A DNA stretch of 64,000 nucleotides from Halobacillus shinanisalinarum (GCF_022919835.1 NZ_CP095074.1:4380001-4444000); one strand, 5' to 3'. Shown: positions 44,991-56,725, counted from the first letter of the stretch. Numbers and translations are program-made. The notes: a model not told the origin generated them from the sequence alone.

Positions 44991-45767
44991 ATGACACAGA
45001 AGATCGCTTTGTTTGATATAGACGGAACGCTGCTTAACCATAATAAAGAATTACCGGAGGCTACGATCCAAGCAGTAAAAAGTTTGCAAAAGAGCGGAGT
45101 TTATTGCGCAATTGCTACAGGGCGTGCTCCTTTTATGTATGAAGAATTAAGAGAAACACTCGGCATAAACTCATTTGTAAGCTTTAATGGGCAATACGTC
45201 GTGTTTGAAGGGAAGCCAATTCACAAAAATCCTTTACCAAAAAAACAATTAGAAAAACTATATATCGATGCTGAAGAGAATAATCATCCGATGGTATTTA
45301 TGGATCAAAATGAAATGAAGGCATCTGACCGAGAACAAGTGTACATAAAGGAAAGCCTTGCTTCTTTACACTTTGAGTACCCGGCTATTGATGCGACTTT
45401 CTATAATAATGCAGAAATTTACCAATCTTTACTGTTTTGTGAAGGGGAAGAGATTGAGTACTATGATAAAAAATATGACTCATTTGATTTCATCCGCTGG
45501 CACCCCTACTCCTGTGATGTTTTACCTAATGGTGGTTCTAAAGCTGAGGGGATTAAAAAGTTAATCGAGGCAGCAGGTTTAAAGATGGAAGATACCTATG
45601 CGTTCGGTGATGGACTAAATGATATAGAAATGATTCGTGAGGCAGGTACAGGAGTGGCTATGGGTAACGCGGTAGAAGAAACGAAAGCTGTCAGTGATCA
45701 TATAACTACTGATGTTGATGATGGAGGGCTTGTTAAAGCGATTTATGATTTAAAGCTATTGTCCTAA
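44991..45767 (+). CDS. ykrA: HAD-type phosphatase YkrA
   Basis: This is a Cof-type (subclass IIB) HAD hydrolase of 258 residues. The motif I nucleophile is Asp in ALFDIDGTLLNHN near 11, motif II is IATGRAPF near 43, Lys lies in GGSKAEGIKKL near 186, and motif IV is FGDGLNDIEMI near 208. It dephosphorylates sugar or nucleotide phosphates. ATG 44991 follows GGAGG at 7 bases; ATG 44985 is too close. The order rpoY, ykrA, defB is that of B. subtilis. Confidence 0.92.
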   Translation: MTQKIALFDIDGTLLNHNKELPEATIQAVKSLQKSGVYCAIATGRAPFMYEELRETLGINSFVSFNGQYVVFEGKPIHKNPLPKKQLEKLYIDAEENNHPMVFMDQNEMKASDREQVYIKESLASLHFEYPAIDATFYNNAEIYQSLLFCEGEEIEYYDKKYDSFDFIRWHPYSCDVLPNGGSKAEGIKKLIEAAGLKMEDTYAFGDGLNDIEMIREAGTGVAMGNAVEETKAVSDHITTDVDDGGLVKAIYDLKLLS

Positions 45768-45773
45768 TCAAAA

Positions 45774-45806
45774 AAAACGCCTGCAATTATTTTGCGGGCG
45801 TTTTGG
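45774..45806 (+). terminator. Terminator of ykrA
   Basis: AAAACGCCTGC pairs with GCGGGCGTTTT (one G-T). Confidence 0.75.
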
Positions 45807-45825
45807 TATATAGTAGCGGCTTTTC

Positions 45826-46130
45826 GCTGTCTAGCTGCGAGGGTCAGACCTTCGCGACATAAGCAATTCGGTTCCGTGGCCCCACAGGACGTGGGGTCGT
45901 TCGATGTTGTAACAGGATGTTACGACCTTAGTCGAACTTCCCTGAGTTTTTAATTCACTGCACCGCCTTGCTTATGCGTTTCAGGTCTAAACGCCCCTCC
46001 CCGCTTTTCTACTGTCTAGCTGCAAAGCCCAGCCCCTATCGACATAAGTCAATCGCCTCCGTGAAGAAAGAACACTTCACTGCGCCGCTTGTCTTATGCG
46101 TACGGGGCTAAACGGGCTTTTCCGCTTTTC
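45826..46130. repeat. Two tandem units of a structured Bacillaceae-type intergenic repeat
   Basis: Unit 1 runs from CGCTGTCTAGCTGC (about 45830) to CCCCGCTTTTCT (46009). Unit 2 runs from ACTGTCTAGCTGC (about 46010) to TTCCGCTTTTCT (46130). Each has TCTAGCTGC, GACATAAG, TCCGTG, a CACTGC block and TTATGCGT. The unit start (AGxCCxxC) can pair with the unit end (GGxCTAAACG), giving a long stem. Unit 1 carries an extra palindrome near 45895-45930. A worn copy is at 25250-25400. Confidence 0.65.
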
Positions 46131-46685
46131 TTAGGCATCCGCGGGTTTTGCGTTTTCTGGTTCTTTGAATGGTTGATTTGGATCTATGTGGTCATAAAAC
46201 ATGATGCCGTGCAAGTGGTCAATTTCATGTTGGAACACAATGGCTGCATAATCTTTCAAACGCAGTTTTACCTCTTTTCCTTCTAAATCCGTTGCTTTGA
46301 TAGTAACCCTTCGATATCTTGGGACATAACCAGGAACCTCACGATCAACAGATAAACAGCCTTCCCCAGATGACAAATAAGTTCGTTCCACTGAATGACT
46401 AACAATCCGTGGGTTGAACAATCCATAACTATAAAATTTATCATTCAAATCCGTGAAATGAACGGCAAGCATCCGTTTGTTCACATTTATTTGTGGTGCA
46501 GCTAATCCGACACCAGGACGAAGCCCATAACGTTCACAAACCTGTTCATCTTGGCTGTTTTTTAAGTAATTAAGCATCTCTTCCAAAGTCTTTTTGTCTT
46601 CCTCTGTAGGCGGAACTACCACCTCTTCTGTTATTTTCCTAAGCGCGGGGTGCCCTTCGCGTATAATATCATTCATTGTAATCAT
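46131..46685 (-). CDS. defB: Peptide deformylase
   Basis: Deformylase removes the formyl group from nascent chains. The 184-residue protein has motif 1 GVGLAAPQ (58-65), motif 2 EGCLS with Cys110 and motif 3 HEIDHL (His153, Glu154, His157), so all three metal ligands are present. The long insertion between residues 20 and 50 is that of type 2 (Gram-positive) enzymes such as B. subtilis YkrB. ATG 46685 follows AGGAGG; ATG 46694 is too near. The end lies in the second repeat unit. Confidence 0.95.
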   Translation of the reverse strand: MITMNDIIREGHPALRKITEEVVVPPTEEDKKTLEEMLNYLKNSQDEQVCERYGLRPGVGLAAPQINVNKRMLAVHFTDLNDKFYSYGLFNPRIVSHSVERTYLSSGEGCLSVDREVPGYVPRYRRVTIKATDLEGKEVKLRLKDYAAIVFQHEIDHLHGIMFYDHIDPNQPFKEPENAKPADA

Positions 46686-46875
46686 GAGATTCATCCTCCT
46701 ATAACCAACATAAATTCCAGGTTTTATTTTAACACAAAGAAATCGATCTTAATGATAGTCGAAAATTGGAAACATATGAAAAAAGAAACCTTTCAAATTA
46801 ATATTATTTATTATACTATTGTACATATGATCAAAAAATAATAAAGTCATCGAACATAGGGGAGGGGAATAGGTA

Positions 46876-47589
46876 TTGCGTTTTAGAAAAATTATTTCGT
46901 TGCTTCTAGCAACGGCTTTTATTTTGTCTGCGTGTTCAAATCAATCTGCGCAAGAGAAAATATATAATCACTTGGAAGAAGCTGTTTCGCTTGAAGATAC
47001 GTTTCGTAAACAGCAAAAGCCGTTAATGGAGTTAGAGGAAAAGGAAAAAAAACTGTACAATCAAATTATTGATTTAAACATGGAGGAATTTGAACAAATA
47101 AAGGAACTTTCAAAGGAAGCGGCTTCTGTCGTAAAGGAACGTGAAGAGAAGCTTAAATCAGAAAAAGAAAGTATTGACGCGGCTAAAGAAGAATTCGATA
47201 AGATCAAGCCTTTAATCGAGGATCTGAGTGAAGAGCAAAGTGAAGCAAAAGAATTGGCTAACCAACTTGTAGAGAAAATGGAGAATCGTTATAACGCCTA
47301 TCAGGATTTGTACAAGGCGTATCAAAATGCGCTAGACTTGGATCTAGAATTATACGAAATGCTTCAGCAAAAAGATTTGACGCAAGAAGAACTTCAGAAA
47401 CAAGTGGAAAATATTAACGCAAGCTATAATGCTGTGATTAAAGCGAATGAGCAGTTTAATACTTATACAAATGAATACAATGAACTTAAGAAACAGTTTT
47501 ACGATGCCTCTGGGTTAAATGTAACCTATGAAGATTCAGCTGGTAGTGAATCGAAGGATAGTCAGAACAATTCTAAGGAAACCAACTAA
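46876..47589 (+). CDS. ykyA: YkyA-family lipoprotein
   Basis: The 237-residue protein has a lipoprotein signal (IISLLLATAFILSACSN with lipobox LSAC) and then an almost fully helical, Lys/Glu-rich mature part with long coiled coils (EKEKKLYNQIIDLNMEEFEQ). It ends in a Ser/Asn-rich tail. This is the YkyA (putative cell-wall-binding, DUF2140-like) pattern and the position between defB and pdhA fits B. subtilis. TTG 46876 follows GGGAGGGG. It is anchored on the outer face of the membrane. Function unknown. Confidence 0.85.
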   Translation: MRFRKIISLLLATAFILSACSNQSAQEKIYNHLEEAVSLEDTFRKQQKPLMELEEKEKKLYNQIIDLNMEEFEQIKELSKEAASVVKEREEKLKSEKESIDAAKEEFDKIKPLIEDLSEEQSEAKELANQLVEKMENRYNAYQDLYKAYQNALDLDLELYEMLQQKDLTQEELQKQVENINASYNAVIKANEQFNTYTNEYNELKKQFYDASGLNVTYEDSAGSESKDSQNNSKETN

Positions 47590-47616
47590 AAAACGGCCCG
47601 TGGGTCGTTTTTTTTG
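47589..47616 (+). terminator. Terminator of ykyA
   Basis: AAACGGCCC pairs with GGGTCGTTT (one G-T), followed by five T. Confidence 0.8.
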
Positions 47617-47995
47617 TTGAAAATCTATATCAAATAATTTGCATCCTTTTTATAAAAACCGTAAAATTAATACAGGCGCTAATAAATAGTGGTACAGTCA
47701 AATGTCGGGAGAGTAGTTGTTCTTTTTGATAAAGAAGCATCCGCCTATCAATTATCGTCTTTTCATTGCAGAGTGTTTGACGAATCCTGTAGTATTGAGC
47801 TAAACTACATATGGAAATATTATTGTACCAGTAAATATTGCTTTAAAAATATAACAGTTTTAACTATATTCGCAGCAATGATTATCAAAGATGTGTACAG
47901 GGAAAACGTATAAGAGCAAATCGGTACAGTTTTTTTCGGAGTTTTGGGAATGCTACTCAACAGCATCTATTTTAAAAGTAGAAAGGAAGAGGTGA
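47617..47995 (+). promoter_or_regulatory. Leader of the pdh operon
   Basis: This 380 bp interval should hold the pdhA promoter. I see only weak elements (TTGCTT, 17 bp, TAACTA near 47840-47868). A 74-codon frame at 47689-47913 has no ribosome binding site and is not supported. Confidence 0.35.
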
Positions 47996-49084
<1,089 letters not shown>

Positions 49085-49087
49085 ATC

Positions 49088-50065
49088 ATGGCACAAATGA
49101 CAATGATTCAAGCCATTACAGACGCGATGCGCACAGAACTTAAGAACGACGAGAACGTGCTCGTATTTGGTGAAGACGTAGGCCAAAACGGCGGCGTATT
49201 CCGTGCAACAGAAGGTCTTCAAGATGAATTTGGCGAAGATCGTGTATTTGATACACCACTCGCCGAGTCAGGAATCGGTGGTTTGTCCATCGGTCTTGCT
49301 TTGACAGACTTCCGACCTGTTCCTGAAATTCAATTCTTTGGTTTCGTTTACGAGACAATGGATGCAATTAATGGTCAAATGGCTCGTTACCGCTATCGTA
49401 CAGGGAACACGAAGAATATGCCGATTACCATCCGCTCCCCATTTGGCGGCGGTGTTCACACCCCTGAACTTCACGCGGACAGTTTAGAAGGTTTAATGGC
49501 CCAGCAGCCAGGTCTTAAAGTTGTCATCCCTTCCAATCCTTATGACGCAAAAGGTCTTCTTATCCAATCGATCCGTGATAACGATCCAGTTATTTTCCTT
49601 GAACACATGAAGCTTTATCGTTCATTCCGTGAAGAAGTTCCTGAGGAAGAATATACAGTCGAACTTGGAAAAGCGGAAGTGAAGCGCGAAGGTTCAGATG
49701 TTACTTTGATTGCTTATGGAGCTATGGTACATTCTTGTCTTAAAGCAGCGGAAGAGCTAGAAGAAAACGGCATTAGTGCTGAAGTAATCGACCTTCGTAC
49801 AGTAAGTCCTGTCGATTACGAGACTATTCTAGCTTCAGTTGAGAAAACTAATCGTGCCGTAATGGTTCAGGAAGCTCAGAAACAAGCAGGAATCGCTGCC
49901 AATGTTGCTGCTGAAATTCAAGAAAAAGCGATTCTTCACCTTGAAGCACCTGTTCTGCGTGTAACTGCACCAGATACAGTGTATGCCTTCACACAAGCTG
50001 AAGAAATATGGCTGCCTGACCATAACGATATTGTTGAAAAAGCAAATAAAGTAGTTAATTTTTAA
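49088..50065 (+). CDS. pdhB: Pyruvate dehydrogenase E1 beta subunit
   Basis: E1 beta, 325 residues, completes the alpha2-beta2 E1. It has [17 protein letters not shown] near 28, the transketolase-like fold with [20 protein letters not shown] near 117, and the C-terminal domain [20 protein letters not shown]. It starts with ATG 49088, 3 bp after pdhA, with the site inside the pdhA end (AAAAGGAG). Synteny and the neighbours settle pyruvate rather than branched-chain acids. Confidence 0.96.
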   Translation: MAQMTMIQAITDAMRTELKNDENVLVFGEDVGQNGGVFRATEGLQDEFGEDRVFDTPLAESGIGGLSIGLALTDFRPVPEIQFFGFVYETMDAINGQMARYRYRTGNTKNMPITIRSPFGGGVHTPELHADSLEGLMAQQPGLKVVIPSNPYDAKGLLIQSIRDNDPVIFLEHMKLYRSFREEVPEEEYTVELGKAEVKREGSDVTLIAYGAMVHSCLKAAEELEENGISAEVIDLRTVSPVDYETILASVEKTNRAVMVQEAQKQAGIAANVAAEIQEKAILHLEAPVLRVTAPDTVYAFTQAEEIWLPDHNDIVEKANKVVNF

Positions 50066-50093
50066 TCATCTCTACTAATAGGAGGTAATAACC

Positions 50094-51401
50094 GTGGCGT
50101 TCGAATTTAAACTGCCTGATATCGGTGAAGGTATCCACGAGGGTGAAATCGCAAAGTGGTTCGTGAAACCTGGCGATGAAGTAAAAGAAGATGACGTACT
50201 TTGTGAAGTACAAAACGACAAAGCAGTTGTTGAGATCCCTTCCCAAGTCGACGGTACCGTTAAAGAGATACACGTTGATGAAGGTGAAACGACGACAGTA
50301 GGTACAGTCATCATTACGATTGATGATGGCTCTGAGGATTCTGGTGAGGAATCTAAGGAAGAACCTAAAGAAGAGTCAAAAGAAGAAAAACAAGAATCTT
50401 CAAAAGAGGATTCCAAAGATGAAAGATCAGAAGAGCAGCCTGCAGCTGAATCTGATGATAGTGATGTTGACGAAGATAAACGTGTCATTGCTATGCCATC
50501 CGTTAGAAAATATGCACGTGATAACGATGTGGATATCCGTAAAGTGCAAGGCTCTGGAAAAAATGGACGAATCCTTAAAGATGATGTGAACAGCTTCTTA
50601 GATGGAGGACAAGCTAAAGCTGAAGACAGCCAAGAAGATGAGGCTAAAGGAGAAAAAGCAGAGACATCTTCTAAAGCAGCACCGGCAGCGGGCGAAGCCT
50701 ATCCTGAAACACGTGAGAAAATGAGCGGAACGCGTAAAGCGATTGCTAAAGCTATGGTGAACTCTAAACACACGGCTCCACATGTTACACTTATGGATGA
50801 AGTGGATGTATCAGAGCTCGTCGCTCATCGTAAGAAATTCAAGGCCGTTGCAGCAGAGCAAGATATTAAGCTGACTTATCTTCCTTATGTAGTGAAAGCA
50901 CTCGTTTCAACTCTTAAGAAATATCCTGTTCTAAATACATCATTAGATGACGAAACAGATGAAATTATTCAAAAACACTACTATAATATTGGTATTGCAG
51001 CTGATACAGATAAAGGATTACTTGTACCTGTTGTAAAAGATGCTGATCGTAAATCCATCTTCTCCATTTCAAGTGAAGTGAATGAATTAGCTGTTAAAGC
51101 ACGTGATGGAAAACTTTCTTCAGAAGAAATGAAGGGTGCTTCAACAACCATCACAAATATTGGTTCAGCAGGTGGACAATGGTTCACTCCAGTTATTAAT
51201 CACCCAGAAGTTGCGATTTTAGGTATCGGACGTATTGCTGAGAAACCAGTTGTACGTGATGGGGAAATAGTCGTTGCTCCGGTACTTGCTATTTCATTAA
51301 GCTTTGACCATAGAATGATTGATGGGGCAACAGCACAGCATGCAATGAATAACATCAAGCGTTTACTGAACGATCCACAACTAATTATGATGGAGGCGTA
51401 A
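50094..51401 (+). CDS. pdhC: Dihydrolipoamide acetyltransferase E2
   Basis: E2 forms the 60-mer core. The 435-residue protein has one lipoyl domain (1-78, lipoyl Lys43 in QNDKAVVE). An acidic Ser/Glu/Lys linker (about 82-127) follows, more Glu-rich than in B. subtilis and fitting a salt-adapted surface. Next come the peripheral-subunit-binding domain ([20 protein letters not shown] near 135) and the catalytic domain with [12 protein letters not shown] near 405 (His and Asp of HxxxDG). GTG 50094 follows AGGAGG. Confidence 0.96.
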   Translation: MAFEFKLPDIGEGIHEGEIAKWFVKPGDEVKEDDVLCEVQNDKAVVEIPSQVDGTVKEIHVDEGETTTVGTVIITIDDGSEDSGEESKEEPKEESKEEKQESSKEDSKDERSEEQPAAESDDSDVDEDKRVIAMPSVRKYARDNDVDIRKVQGSGKNGRILKDDVNSFLDGGQAKAEDSQEDEAKGEKAETSSKAAPAAGEAYPETREKMSGTRKAIAKAMVNSKHTAPHVTLMDEVDVSELVAHRKKFKAVAAEQDIKLTYLPYVVKALVSTLKKYPVLNTSLDDETDEIIQKHYYNIGIAADTDKGLLVPVVKDADRKSIFSISSEVNELAVKARDGKLSSEEMKGASTTITNIGSAGGQWFTPVINHPEVAILGIGRIAEKPVVRDGEIVVAPVLAISLSFDHRMIDGATAQHAMNNIKRLLNDPQLIMMEA

Positions 51402-51404
51402 AGT

Positions 51405-52814
51405 ATGGTAGTAGGAGATTTTCCAATTGAATTAGACACATTAGTTGTAGGCGCGGGTCCTGGCGGTTATGTTGCCGCCATCCGTGCTGCACAAACAGGG
51501 CAAAAGGTTACAATTGTAGACAAAGGGAACTTAGGTGGAGTTTGCTTAAACGTTGGTTGTGTCCCGTCTAAAGCACTTATTCAAGCAAGTCATCGATTTG
51601 AACATGCAAAAGGTGCAGAGGACATGGGGATTCAATCTGAAAATACAACTGTTGACTTTTCTAAGGTTCAGGAATGGAAAGGCGGCGTTGTTGACAAGCT
51701 TACTGGCGGTGTAGAAGGATTACTTAAAGGTAACAAGGTGGACATCGTTAAAGGGGAAGTGTATTTTGTAGATAAAAATACAGTGCGTGTCATGGATGAG
51801 AAAAACTCTCAAACTTACACATATAATAACTGTATTATTGCTACAGGGTCCCGCCCGATCGAGCTTCCTTCCTTTAAATTCTCTGATCGTGTACTAGATT
51901 CTACAGGAGCTCTTGATCTAAAAGAAGTTCCTAAGAAACTAGTTATCATCGGTGGAGGTTACATTGGCACAGAGCTAGGTACTGCATATGCGAACTTCGA
52001 TACAGAAGTAACCATCCTTGAAGGCATGAAGGATATTCTTGGTGGTTTCGAGAAGCAAATGTCCACTCTTGTAAAACGTCGCCTGAAGAAAAAAGGTGTA
52101 GAAGTAGTTACCAATGCCATGGCTCAAGGTGTTGAGGAAACAAAAGATGGTGTTACTGTTAAATATGAAGTAAAAGGTGAAGAGAAAACAATTGAAGCTG
52201 ATTACGTTCTTGTAACAGTTGGCCGTCGTCCTAACACAGATGAAATTGGCTTAGAAGAATTAGGGATTGAAATGAGTGATAAAGGTGTCATTCAAACGGA
52301 TAAACAATCCCGTACAAATATCGATAACATTTATGCAATCGGTGATATTGTAGAAGGACTGCCACTTGCTCACAAAGCTTCTTATGAAGGCAAAATCGCC
52401 GCTGAAGCAATCTCTGGTGAGAAATCTGAAATTGATTACTTAGGAATGCCTGAAGTTGTATTCTCAGATCCAGAACTTGCTTCAGTAGGCTATAGAGAGC
52501 AGGAAGCGAAGGATGCGGGGTATGACGTAAATGCTTCTAAATTCCCGTTTGCAGCCAATGGGCGTGCGCTATCCCTTAACGACAGTGACGGCTTCTTGAA
52601 GCTGATTACTCGTAAAGATGATGGACTAGTTATTGGCGCTCAAATTGCTGGACCAAATGCTAGTGACATGATCGCTGAGCTTGGTCTTGCGATTGAATCA
52701 GGCATGACAGCAGAGGACTTGGCTCTAACCATTCATGCTCACCCAACCTTAGGTGAGATTACTATGGAAGCAGCTGAAGTGGCGATGGGACAACCTATCC
52801 ATATCGTTAAATAA
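51405..52814 (+). CDS. pdhD: Dihydrolipoamide dehydrogenase E3
   Basis: E3 re-oxidises lipoamide and makes NADH. The 469-residue protein has [14 protein letters not shown] near 16, the redox pair GGVCLNVGC near 44-52, NAD motif [11 protein letters not shown] near 186, FAD motif [10 protein letters not shown] near 312, and the catalytic dyad in IHAHPTLGE near 446. ATG 51405 overlaps no gene and follows GGAGGCG at the pdhC end. It ends the operon, followed by a terminator at 52828-52866. Confidence 0.96.
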   Translation: MVVGDFPIELDTLVVGAGPGGYVAAIRAAQTGQKVTIVDKGNLGGVCLNVGCVPSKALIQASHRFEHAKGAEDMGIQSENTTVDFSKVQEWKGGVVDKLTGGVEGLLKGNKVDIVKGEVYFVDKNTVRVMDEKNSQTYTYNNCIIATGSRPIELPSFKFSDRVLDSTGALDLKEVPKKLVIIGGGYIGTELGTAYANFDTEVTILEGMKDILGGFEKQMSTLVKRRLKKKGVEVVTNAMAQGVEETKDGVTVKYEVKGEEKTIEADYVLVTVGRRPNTDEIGLEELGIEMSDKGVIQTDKQSRTNIDNIYAIGDIVEGLPLAHKASYEGKIAAEAISGEKSEIDYLGMPEVVFSDPELASVGYREQEAKDAGYDVNASKFPFAANGRALSLNDSDGFLKLITRKDDGLVIGAQIAGPNASDMIAELGLAIESGMTAEDLALTIHAHPTLGEITMEAAEVAMGQPIHIVK

Positions 52815-52827
52815 TAAGTGAAATTTA

Positions 52828-52866
52828 AAAAGCTCCTAACTCTTAAAATGAGTTAGGAGCTTTTAT
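52828..52866 (+). terminator. Terminator of the pdh operon
   Basis: AAAAGCTCCTAACTC pairs with its full 15 bp complement, then TTATT. Confidence 0.85.
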
Positions 52867-52927
52867 TATGCCTTAGACTTATAACAACTCTGCATATATG
52901 CCCAAGCATAAGTATTTAATTAAAATC

Positions 52928-52960
52928 AAAAAGGCACCTTTATTGATAGGTGCCTTTTTG
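52928..52960 (-). terminator. Terminator of the betaine transporter gene
   Basis: AAAAAGGCACC pairs with GGTGCCTTTTT, with a T-run on the minus strand. Confidence 0.8.
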
Positions 52961-52961
52961 T

Positions 52962-54500
52962 TTACTTATTTTTCTTTTTTAGATCAACTACTTTTGCTTC
53001 GGCTTTAAATTCTTTAAATAGGGAGAAACACATCAGAATCATGATAATGGTGAATGGGAATGCTGCGATAATGGCTGCTGTTTGCAACGCCGTCAGTCCA
53101 CCTGTCCAAAGTAATACAGCTGCTGCACTTGCCTGAATAATCCCCCATACAAACTTAACTTGGTTTTTCGGGTTAAGACTTCCGTGTGTCGTCTGCATAC
53201 CTAATACAAAGGTGGCAGAGTCAGCAGATGTAATAAAGAATGTACTAATCAACAGCAGGGCAACAACAGTCATAATACCGCCCAGCGGAATATGCTCAAG
53301 CATGGAGAAGAGCGCAACTTCTGTACCAAGATTTGATACATCTGTGAACAAGTCTACACCGCCAAAGAATTCTAGCGAAATGGCTGTTCCGCCAAATACT
53401 GAGAACCATAATGCGCCGAAAACCGTTGGCACTAACAAAACACCTAAAATAAATTCTCGAATGGTACGTCCCTTGGATACACGTGCAATAAATGTTCCTA
53501 CAAACGGTGCCCAGGAAATCCACCAAGCCCAATAGAAAATCGTCCAATCTTTAATCCATGTATACTCCTCGGAGGCAAATGGATTCAGTCTGAAACTCAT
53601 ATATGGCAGATCTCGTACGTACGAACCAAACGTCGTAGTAAAGTAATCCATAATGAAGCCAGTAGGACCTAAGAATAAAACCATAAGCATGAGCAGTAAA
53701 GCCAGCACAATGTTAGCATTACTTAAATATTTAATTCCTTTATTAAGCCCTGTCATGGCTGATGTCATAAACAAAACAGTAACAATAGCAATAATGATCA
53801 ATTGTAATCCGAAGGTATCTTCCAGACCATCTATTGAGTAGGAAAGCCCGCTCGAAATCTGCAAGGCACCTAAGCCAAGAGAAGTGGCTACACCAAAAAT
53901 AGTGGCAAATACAGCAATAAAGTCGATAAGAGTACCTAATCCGCCTTTAATTCGCTTTTCACCTAATAGTGGGACAAGAGCGGCACTGATAACACCTGGA
54001 GCTCCTTTTCTAAATTTGAAATAAGCAAGCGCTAAGGCTAGTACAGCGTATATTCCCCATGGGTGTAAACCCCAATGGAAGAAGCTATATTTCATGGCGT
54101 CTCTTGCAGCACTTTGAGACATTGGTTCCTGGCCGATGATAGGTGTATTGTGGAAGTGAGAAAGTGGCTCAGCCGCACCCCAAAATACAAGCCCGATTCC
54201 CATACCTGCACTAAACAACATGGCGAACCAAGTGATGTAAGGATATTCTGGCTCATCATCCGGCTTTCCTAATTTAAGTTTTCCATACTTAGAAAAAATT
54301 AAATAAATAGCAAAAATTAAAAAGCCGGTAGCTGACAGTAAGTAAAACCATCCAAACTTTTCTGTTATAAATCCTTGAATAGTTGATGTAACATTAGTTA
54401 AACTTGCTGTACCTAGTATATCCTCAGGGATTACTCCCCAAATGATAAATAATATAGCTGCAACTAATGAAATATAAAACACTTTTGATACCTGTTTCAC
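52962..54500 (-). CDS. opuD: BCCT-family glycine betaine transporter (OpuD-like)
   Basis: The 512-residue protein has 12 helices and the BCCT signature FYWAWWISWAPFVGTFIAR with SKGRT, including the Trp aromatic box for betaine. GMGIGLVFWGAAEP near 100 is a second conserved helix. It couples Na+ to uptake of betaine or related osmolytes (ectoine, choline). The C-terminal tail (VVDLKKKNK) is short and charged, the place of osmotic sensing in BetP. The OpuD name is by similarity of length and motif; other BCCTs are possible. It is a key osmoprotection gene in halotolerant bacilli. Confidence 0.9.
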   Translation of the reverse strand: MKQVSKVFYISLVAAILFIIWGVIPEDILGTASLTNVTSTIQGFITEKFGWFYLLSATGFLIFAIYLIFSKYGKLKLGKPDDEPEYPYITWFAMLFSAGMGIGLVFWGAAEPLSHFHNTPIIGQEPMSQSAARDAMKYSFFHWGLHPWGIYAVLALALAYFKFRKGAPGVISAALVPLLGEKRIKGGLGTLIDFIAVFATIFGVATSLGLGALQISSGLSYSIDGLEDTFGLQLIIIAIVTVLFMTSAMTGLNKGIKYLSNANIVLALLLMLMVLFLGPTGFIMDYFTTTFGSYVRDLPYMSFRLNPFASEEYTWIKDWTIFYWAWWISWAPFVGTFIARVSKGRTIREFILGVLLVPTVFGALWFSVFGGTAISLEFFGGVDLFTDVSNLGTEVALFSMLEHIPLGGIMTVVALLLISTFFITSADSATFVLGMQTTHGSLNPKNQVKFVWGIIQASAAAVLLWTGGLTALQTAAIIAAFPFTIIMILMCFSLFKEFKAEAKVVDLKKKNK

Positions 54501-54539
54501 AATATCATCCCTTTCTTCTTTTTTATATCTTACGTAGAT

Positions 54540-55607
54540 CTACTCGCTATAGTATTGCGTTACGGTTTTCATATGTGCGGCGGAGATTTTTTCTAATTCT
54601 TCCAGGACCTCATGAAAACAGAGCAGCTCGTACATAAGAATTGTTTGTGGAGGCAGCTGATGTTTATTATGATTAGAATGTTCTACATGCAACTCCTTCC
54701 ACTTCCAAAATAGGTGATCGAGCTTTTCAACTTTTTGTAAGTGCACTTTATCAATTTTGTGTGCAGGATCCTTCATTACTTTAGCAAGGGATTGCACGAC
54801 CTCGTTAAGTATTTGTTTTTCCTCTGGACTAAAATCATTAGGCATGAAGCGTACATACTGTAAATTACCTATGTGATAGGTGATTTGCTGCAAAGCGCCA
54901 AGTTTCTTTTGAGCAAATTGAAAATCTTTCATTTGCTCGATCGTATGGCGATGATATTTCCATTCTTCCCTTTGAAACTGCACCAGTTGAAAGGTTCTTT
55001 CTAATTGAACAGTCAACTCACGATAAGCTCCCGAAATCCTGCGATTCTTTACGTTAGATTCTCCTTTATCATTCGAAATTATGCGAATGATCAATTGCGA
55101 GGCGTGGACGAACAGTTGGTTAATGTTCTTGTAAATACGCGGAGAATAATTGGGCGGCAGTAAAAAAAAGTTAACCAGAGTTGAAATGACGATACCAATA
55201 GATGTAGTACCCAACCTTGTGATAAACGAAACAAAATAATCATCTTGAAAGTCGGGAATCATGGCAGTCGCTGTTATTGTCGCAACTAAAATTCCATCAT
55301 CCAGTTTAAGTTTATGACAAACAGCAATGGTTACCATTGCAGCTAAAGCAAAGGTTAATGCCCCTTTCCCAAAAAGAGCATAGAAGCCGGTCGCTGATAA
55401 CGCTCCAATGGCTGAAGCAGGAAAGCGGATCATTGCTTTTTTTATCGAGTCGGCAGCTGTGTGCTCGATAGTAACAATCGCTGTAATGACTGCGAAAATG
55501 ATAGGGAAATTAAAAAAACCACAAATAAGTGCGGTTAGAAACACGGAAATACCTGTTTTAATTGTACGCCCACCTAATAAATAAAAACCTTTAAAAAAGT
55601 TAAGCAC
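54540..55607 (-). CDS. Aromatic acid exporter family (FUSC-like) membrane protein
   Basis: The protein of about 355 residues has six N-terminal helices (IKTGISVFLTALICGFFNFP, IIFAVITAIVTIEHTAADS ...) and a large C-terminal cytoplasmic helical part, the layout of the ArAE/YqjA group. VTIEHTAADSIKKAMIR, between helices, is the conserved family segment. There is no half-repeat, so it acts as a dimer. Start is GTG 55607 (AGGTGA 5 bases away) or GTG 55616, which has no site. It lies upstream of opuD on the same strand, 40 bp away, and may be co-transcribed. Substrate unknown. Confidence 0.85.
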   Translation of the reverse strand: MLNFFKGFYLLGGRTIKTGISVFLTALICGFFNFPIIFAVITAIVTIEHTAADSIKKAMIRFPASAIGALSATGFYALFGKGALTFALAAMVTIAVCHKLKLDDGILVATITATAMIPDFQDDYFVSFITRLGTTSIGIVISTLVNFFLLPPNYSPRIYKNINQLFVHASQLIIRIISNDKGESNVKNRRISGAYRELTVQLERTFQLVQFQREEWKYHRHTIEQMKDFQFAQKKLGALQQITYHIGNLQYVRFMPNDFSPEEKQILNEVVQSLAKVMKDPAHKIDKVHLQKVEKLDHLFWKWKELHVEHSNHNKHQLPPQTILMYELLCFHEVLEELEKISAAHMKTVTQYYSE

Positions 55608-55753
55608 CTTTATCACCTAAATGTGTTTTCAAGTGGTTATTGAATCAACAATTTCCTATTATAACTTAAATTTTGTCGAAACGATAGTAATAATGGAAAA
55701 CATTATACTATAATAGAGAATGTGGAAATACATAACAGGAGGGGGAAGGATAC

Positions 55754-56608
55754 ATGAGAAAAATATTCATTATGTTATTGTTAGCTTTATTACTAACAGC
55801 TTGTGCAGGGGAACAGGCCGCAGGGAAGAAAGAAAACGATCAGTCAAAAGATTCAATGGACGAGCAAACATCAGAGGAGCAGGTTGAGGAGGAGAATAAG
55901 GAGACAGAACCGAAAGAAGCTGAGAACCAGGAGGATCCAAATGTTAAAGAGGATGAAGCAGTCGTAGCAAGTGCCATAGAGCCAGAATACGAGCTAACGG
56001 ATGTGTGGTCATTTAAACCTATTAGCGATGCTAATGAACAAGTAGCACTGTTAACATTTGATGATGCTCCAGACGATCACGCATTGGATATCGCTAAGAA
56101 ACTTAAAGAGCTGGATGCTCCTGCAATATTTTTTGTGAATGGTCATTTTCTAAATAGTCCGGAAGAGAAAGAAGTATTGAAGCAAATACATAAGCTTGGT
56201 TTTCCTATAGGCAACCACACGGCTACACATGCCTCATTGAGGGATATTTCAAAAGAACAGCAGAGAGAGGAAATTGTTGGTCTCAATGATAAAATAGAAA
56301 AAATTATAGGGGAGCGTCCGAAGTTCTTCAGAGCTCCTTTTGGCCAAAATACTGACTTTTCTGAGCAGCTTGCTAAAGAAGAGGGGATGCTTGTCATGAA
56401 CTGGACGTATGGATATGATTGGAATGCTGAATATCAAAATGCTGAGGCGCTCGCTGACATCATGGTAAATACAGAGCTTTTAGCGCCAGGGGCCAACTTG
56501 CTTATGCATGATCGCGAATGGACAGCAAAAGCTATACCGTCCATAGTCAAAGGGTTAAGAGACAAGGGATTTGAATTATTAGACCCATCTTTAATCAAAA
56601 CTCCATAA
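55754..56608 (+). CDS. Polysaccharide deacetylase family lipoprotein
   Basis: The 284-residue lipoprotein has signal LLALLLTACAG (lipobox Cys17), an acidic linker (about 25-75, Glu-rich), and a NodB domain. The NodB motifs are LTFDDAPDD (Asp103 and Asp104; the usual Gly after DD is Ala), NHTATH (His155, His159), RAPFG and LMHD. Both metal ligands and the base are present, so an active carbohydrate esterase family 4 enzyme is likely, acting on peptidoglycan or another amino sugar outside the cell. ATG 55754 follows GGAGGGGGAAGG. It is monocistronic with a terminator. Confidence 0.9.
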   Translation: MRKIFIMLLLALLLTACAGEQAAGKKENDQSKDSMDEQTSEEQVEEENKETEPKEAENQEDPNVKEDEAVVASAIEPEYELTDVWSFKPISDANEQVALLTFDDAPDDHALDIAKKLKELDAPAIFFVNGHFLNSPEEKEVLKQIHKLGFPIGNHTATHASLRDISKEQQREEIVGLNDKIEKIIGERPKFFRAPFGQNTDFSEQLAKEEGMLVMNWTYGYDWNAEYQNAEALADIMVNTELLAPGANLLMHDREWTAKAIPSIVKGLRDKGFELLDPSLIKTP

Positions 56609-56618
56609 TCAATCAGTT

Positions 56619-56653
56619 GAACCGAAAACCGTCGAGGTTTCGGTTCTTTTTTT
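56619..56653 (+). terminator. Terminator of the deacetylase gene
   Basis: GAACCGAAA pairs with TTTCGGTTC over about 10 bases, then seven T. Confidence 0.85.
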
Positions 56654-56725
56654 GATTATAAATTCGTAAAATTAAAAGAAGACCTATTAGTATGTCACAT
56701 TATATAAAAAGTTATACTTTTGGGG

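Noticed and set aside
47689..47913. 74-codon ORF upstream of pdhA
   Set aside because: No ribosome binding site, atypical composition, and located in the operon leader.
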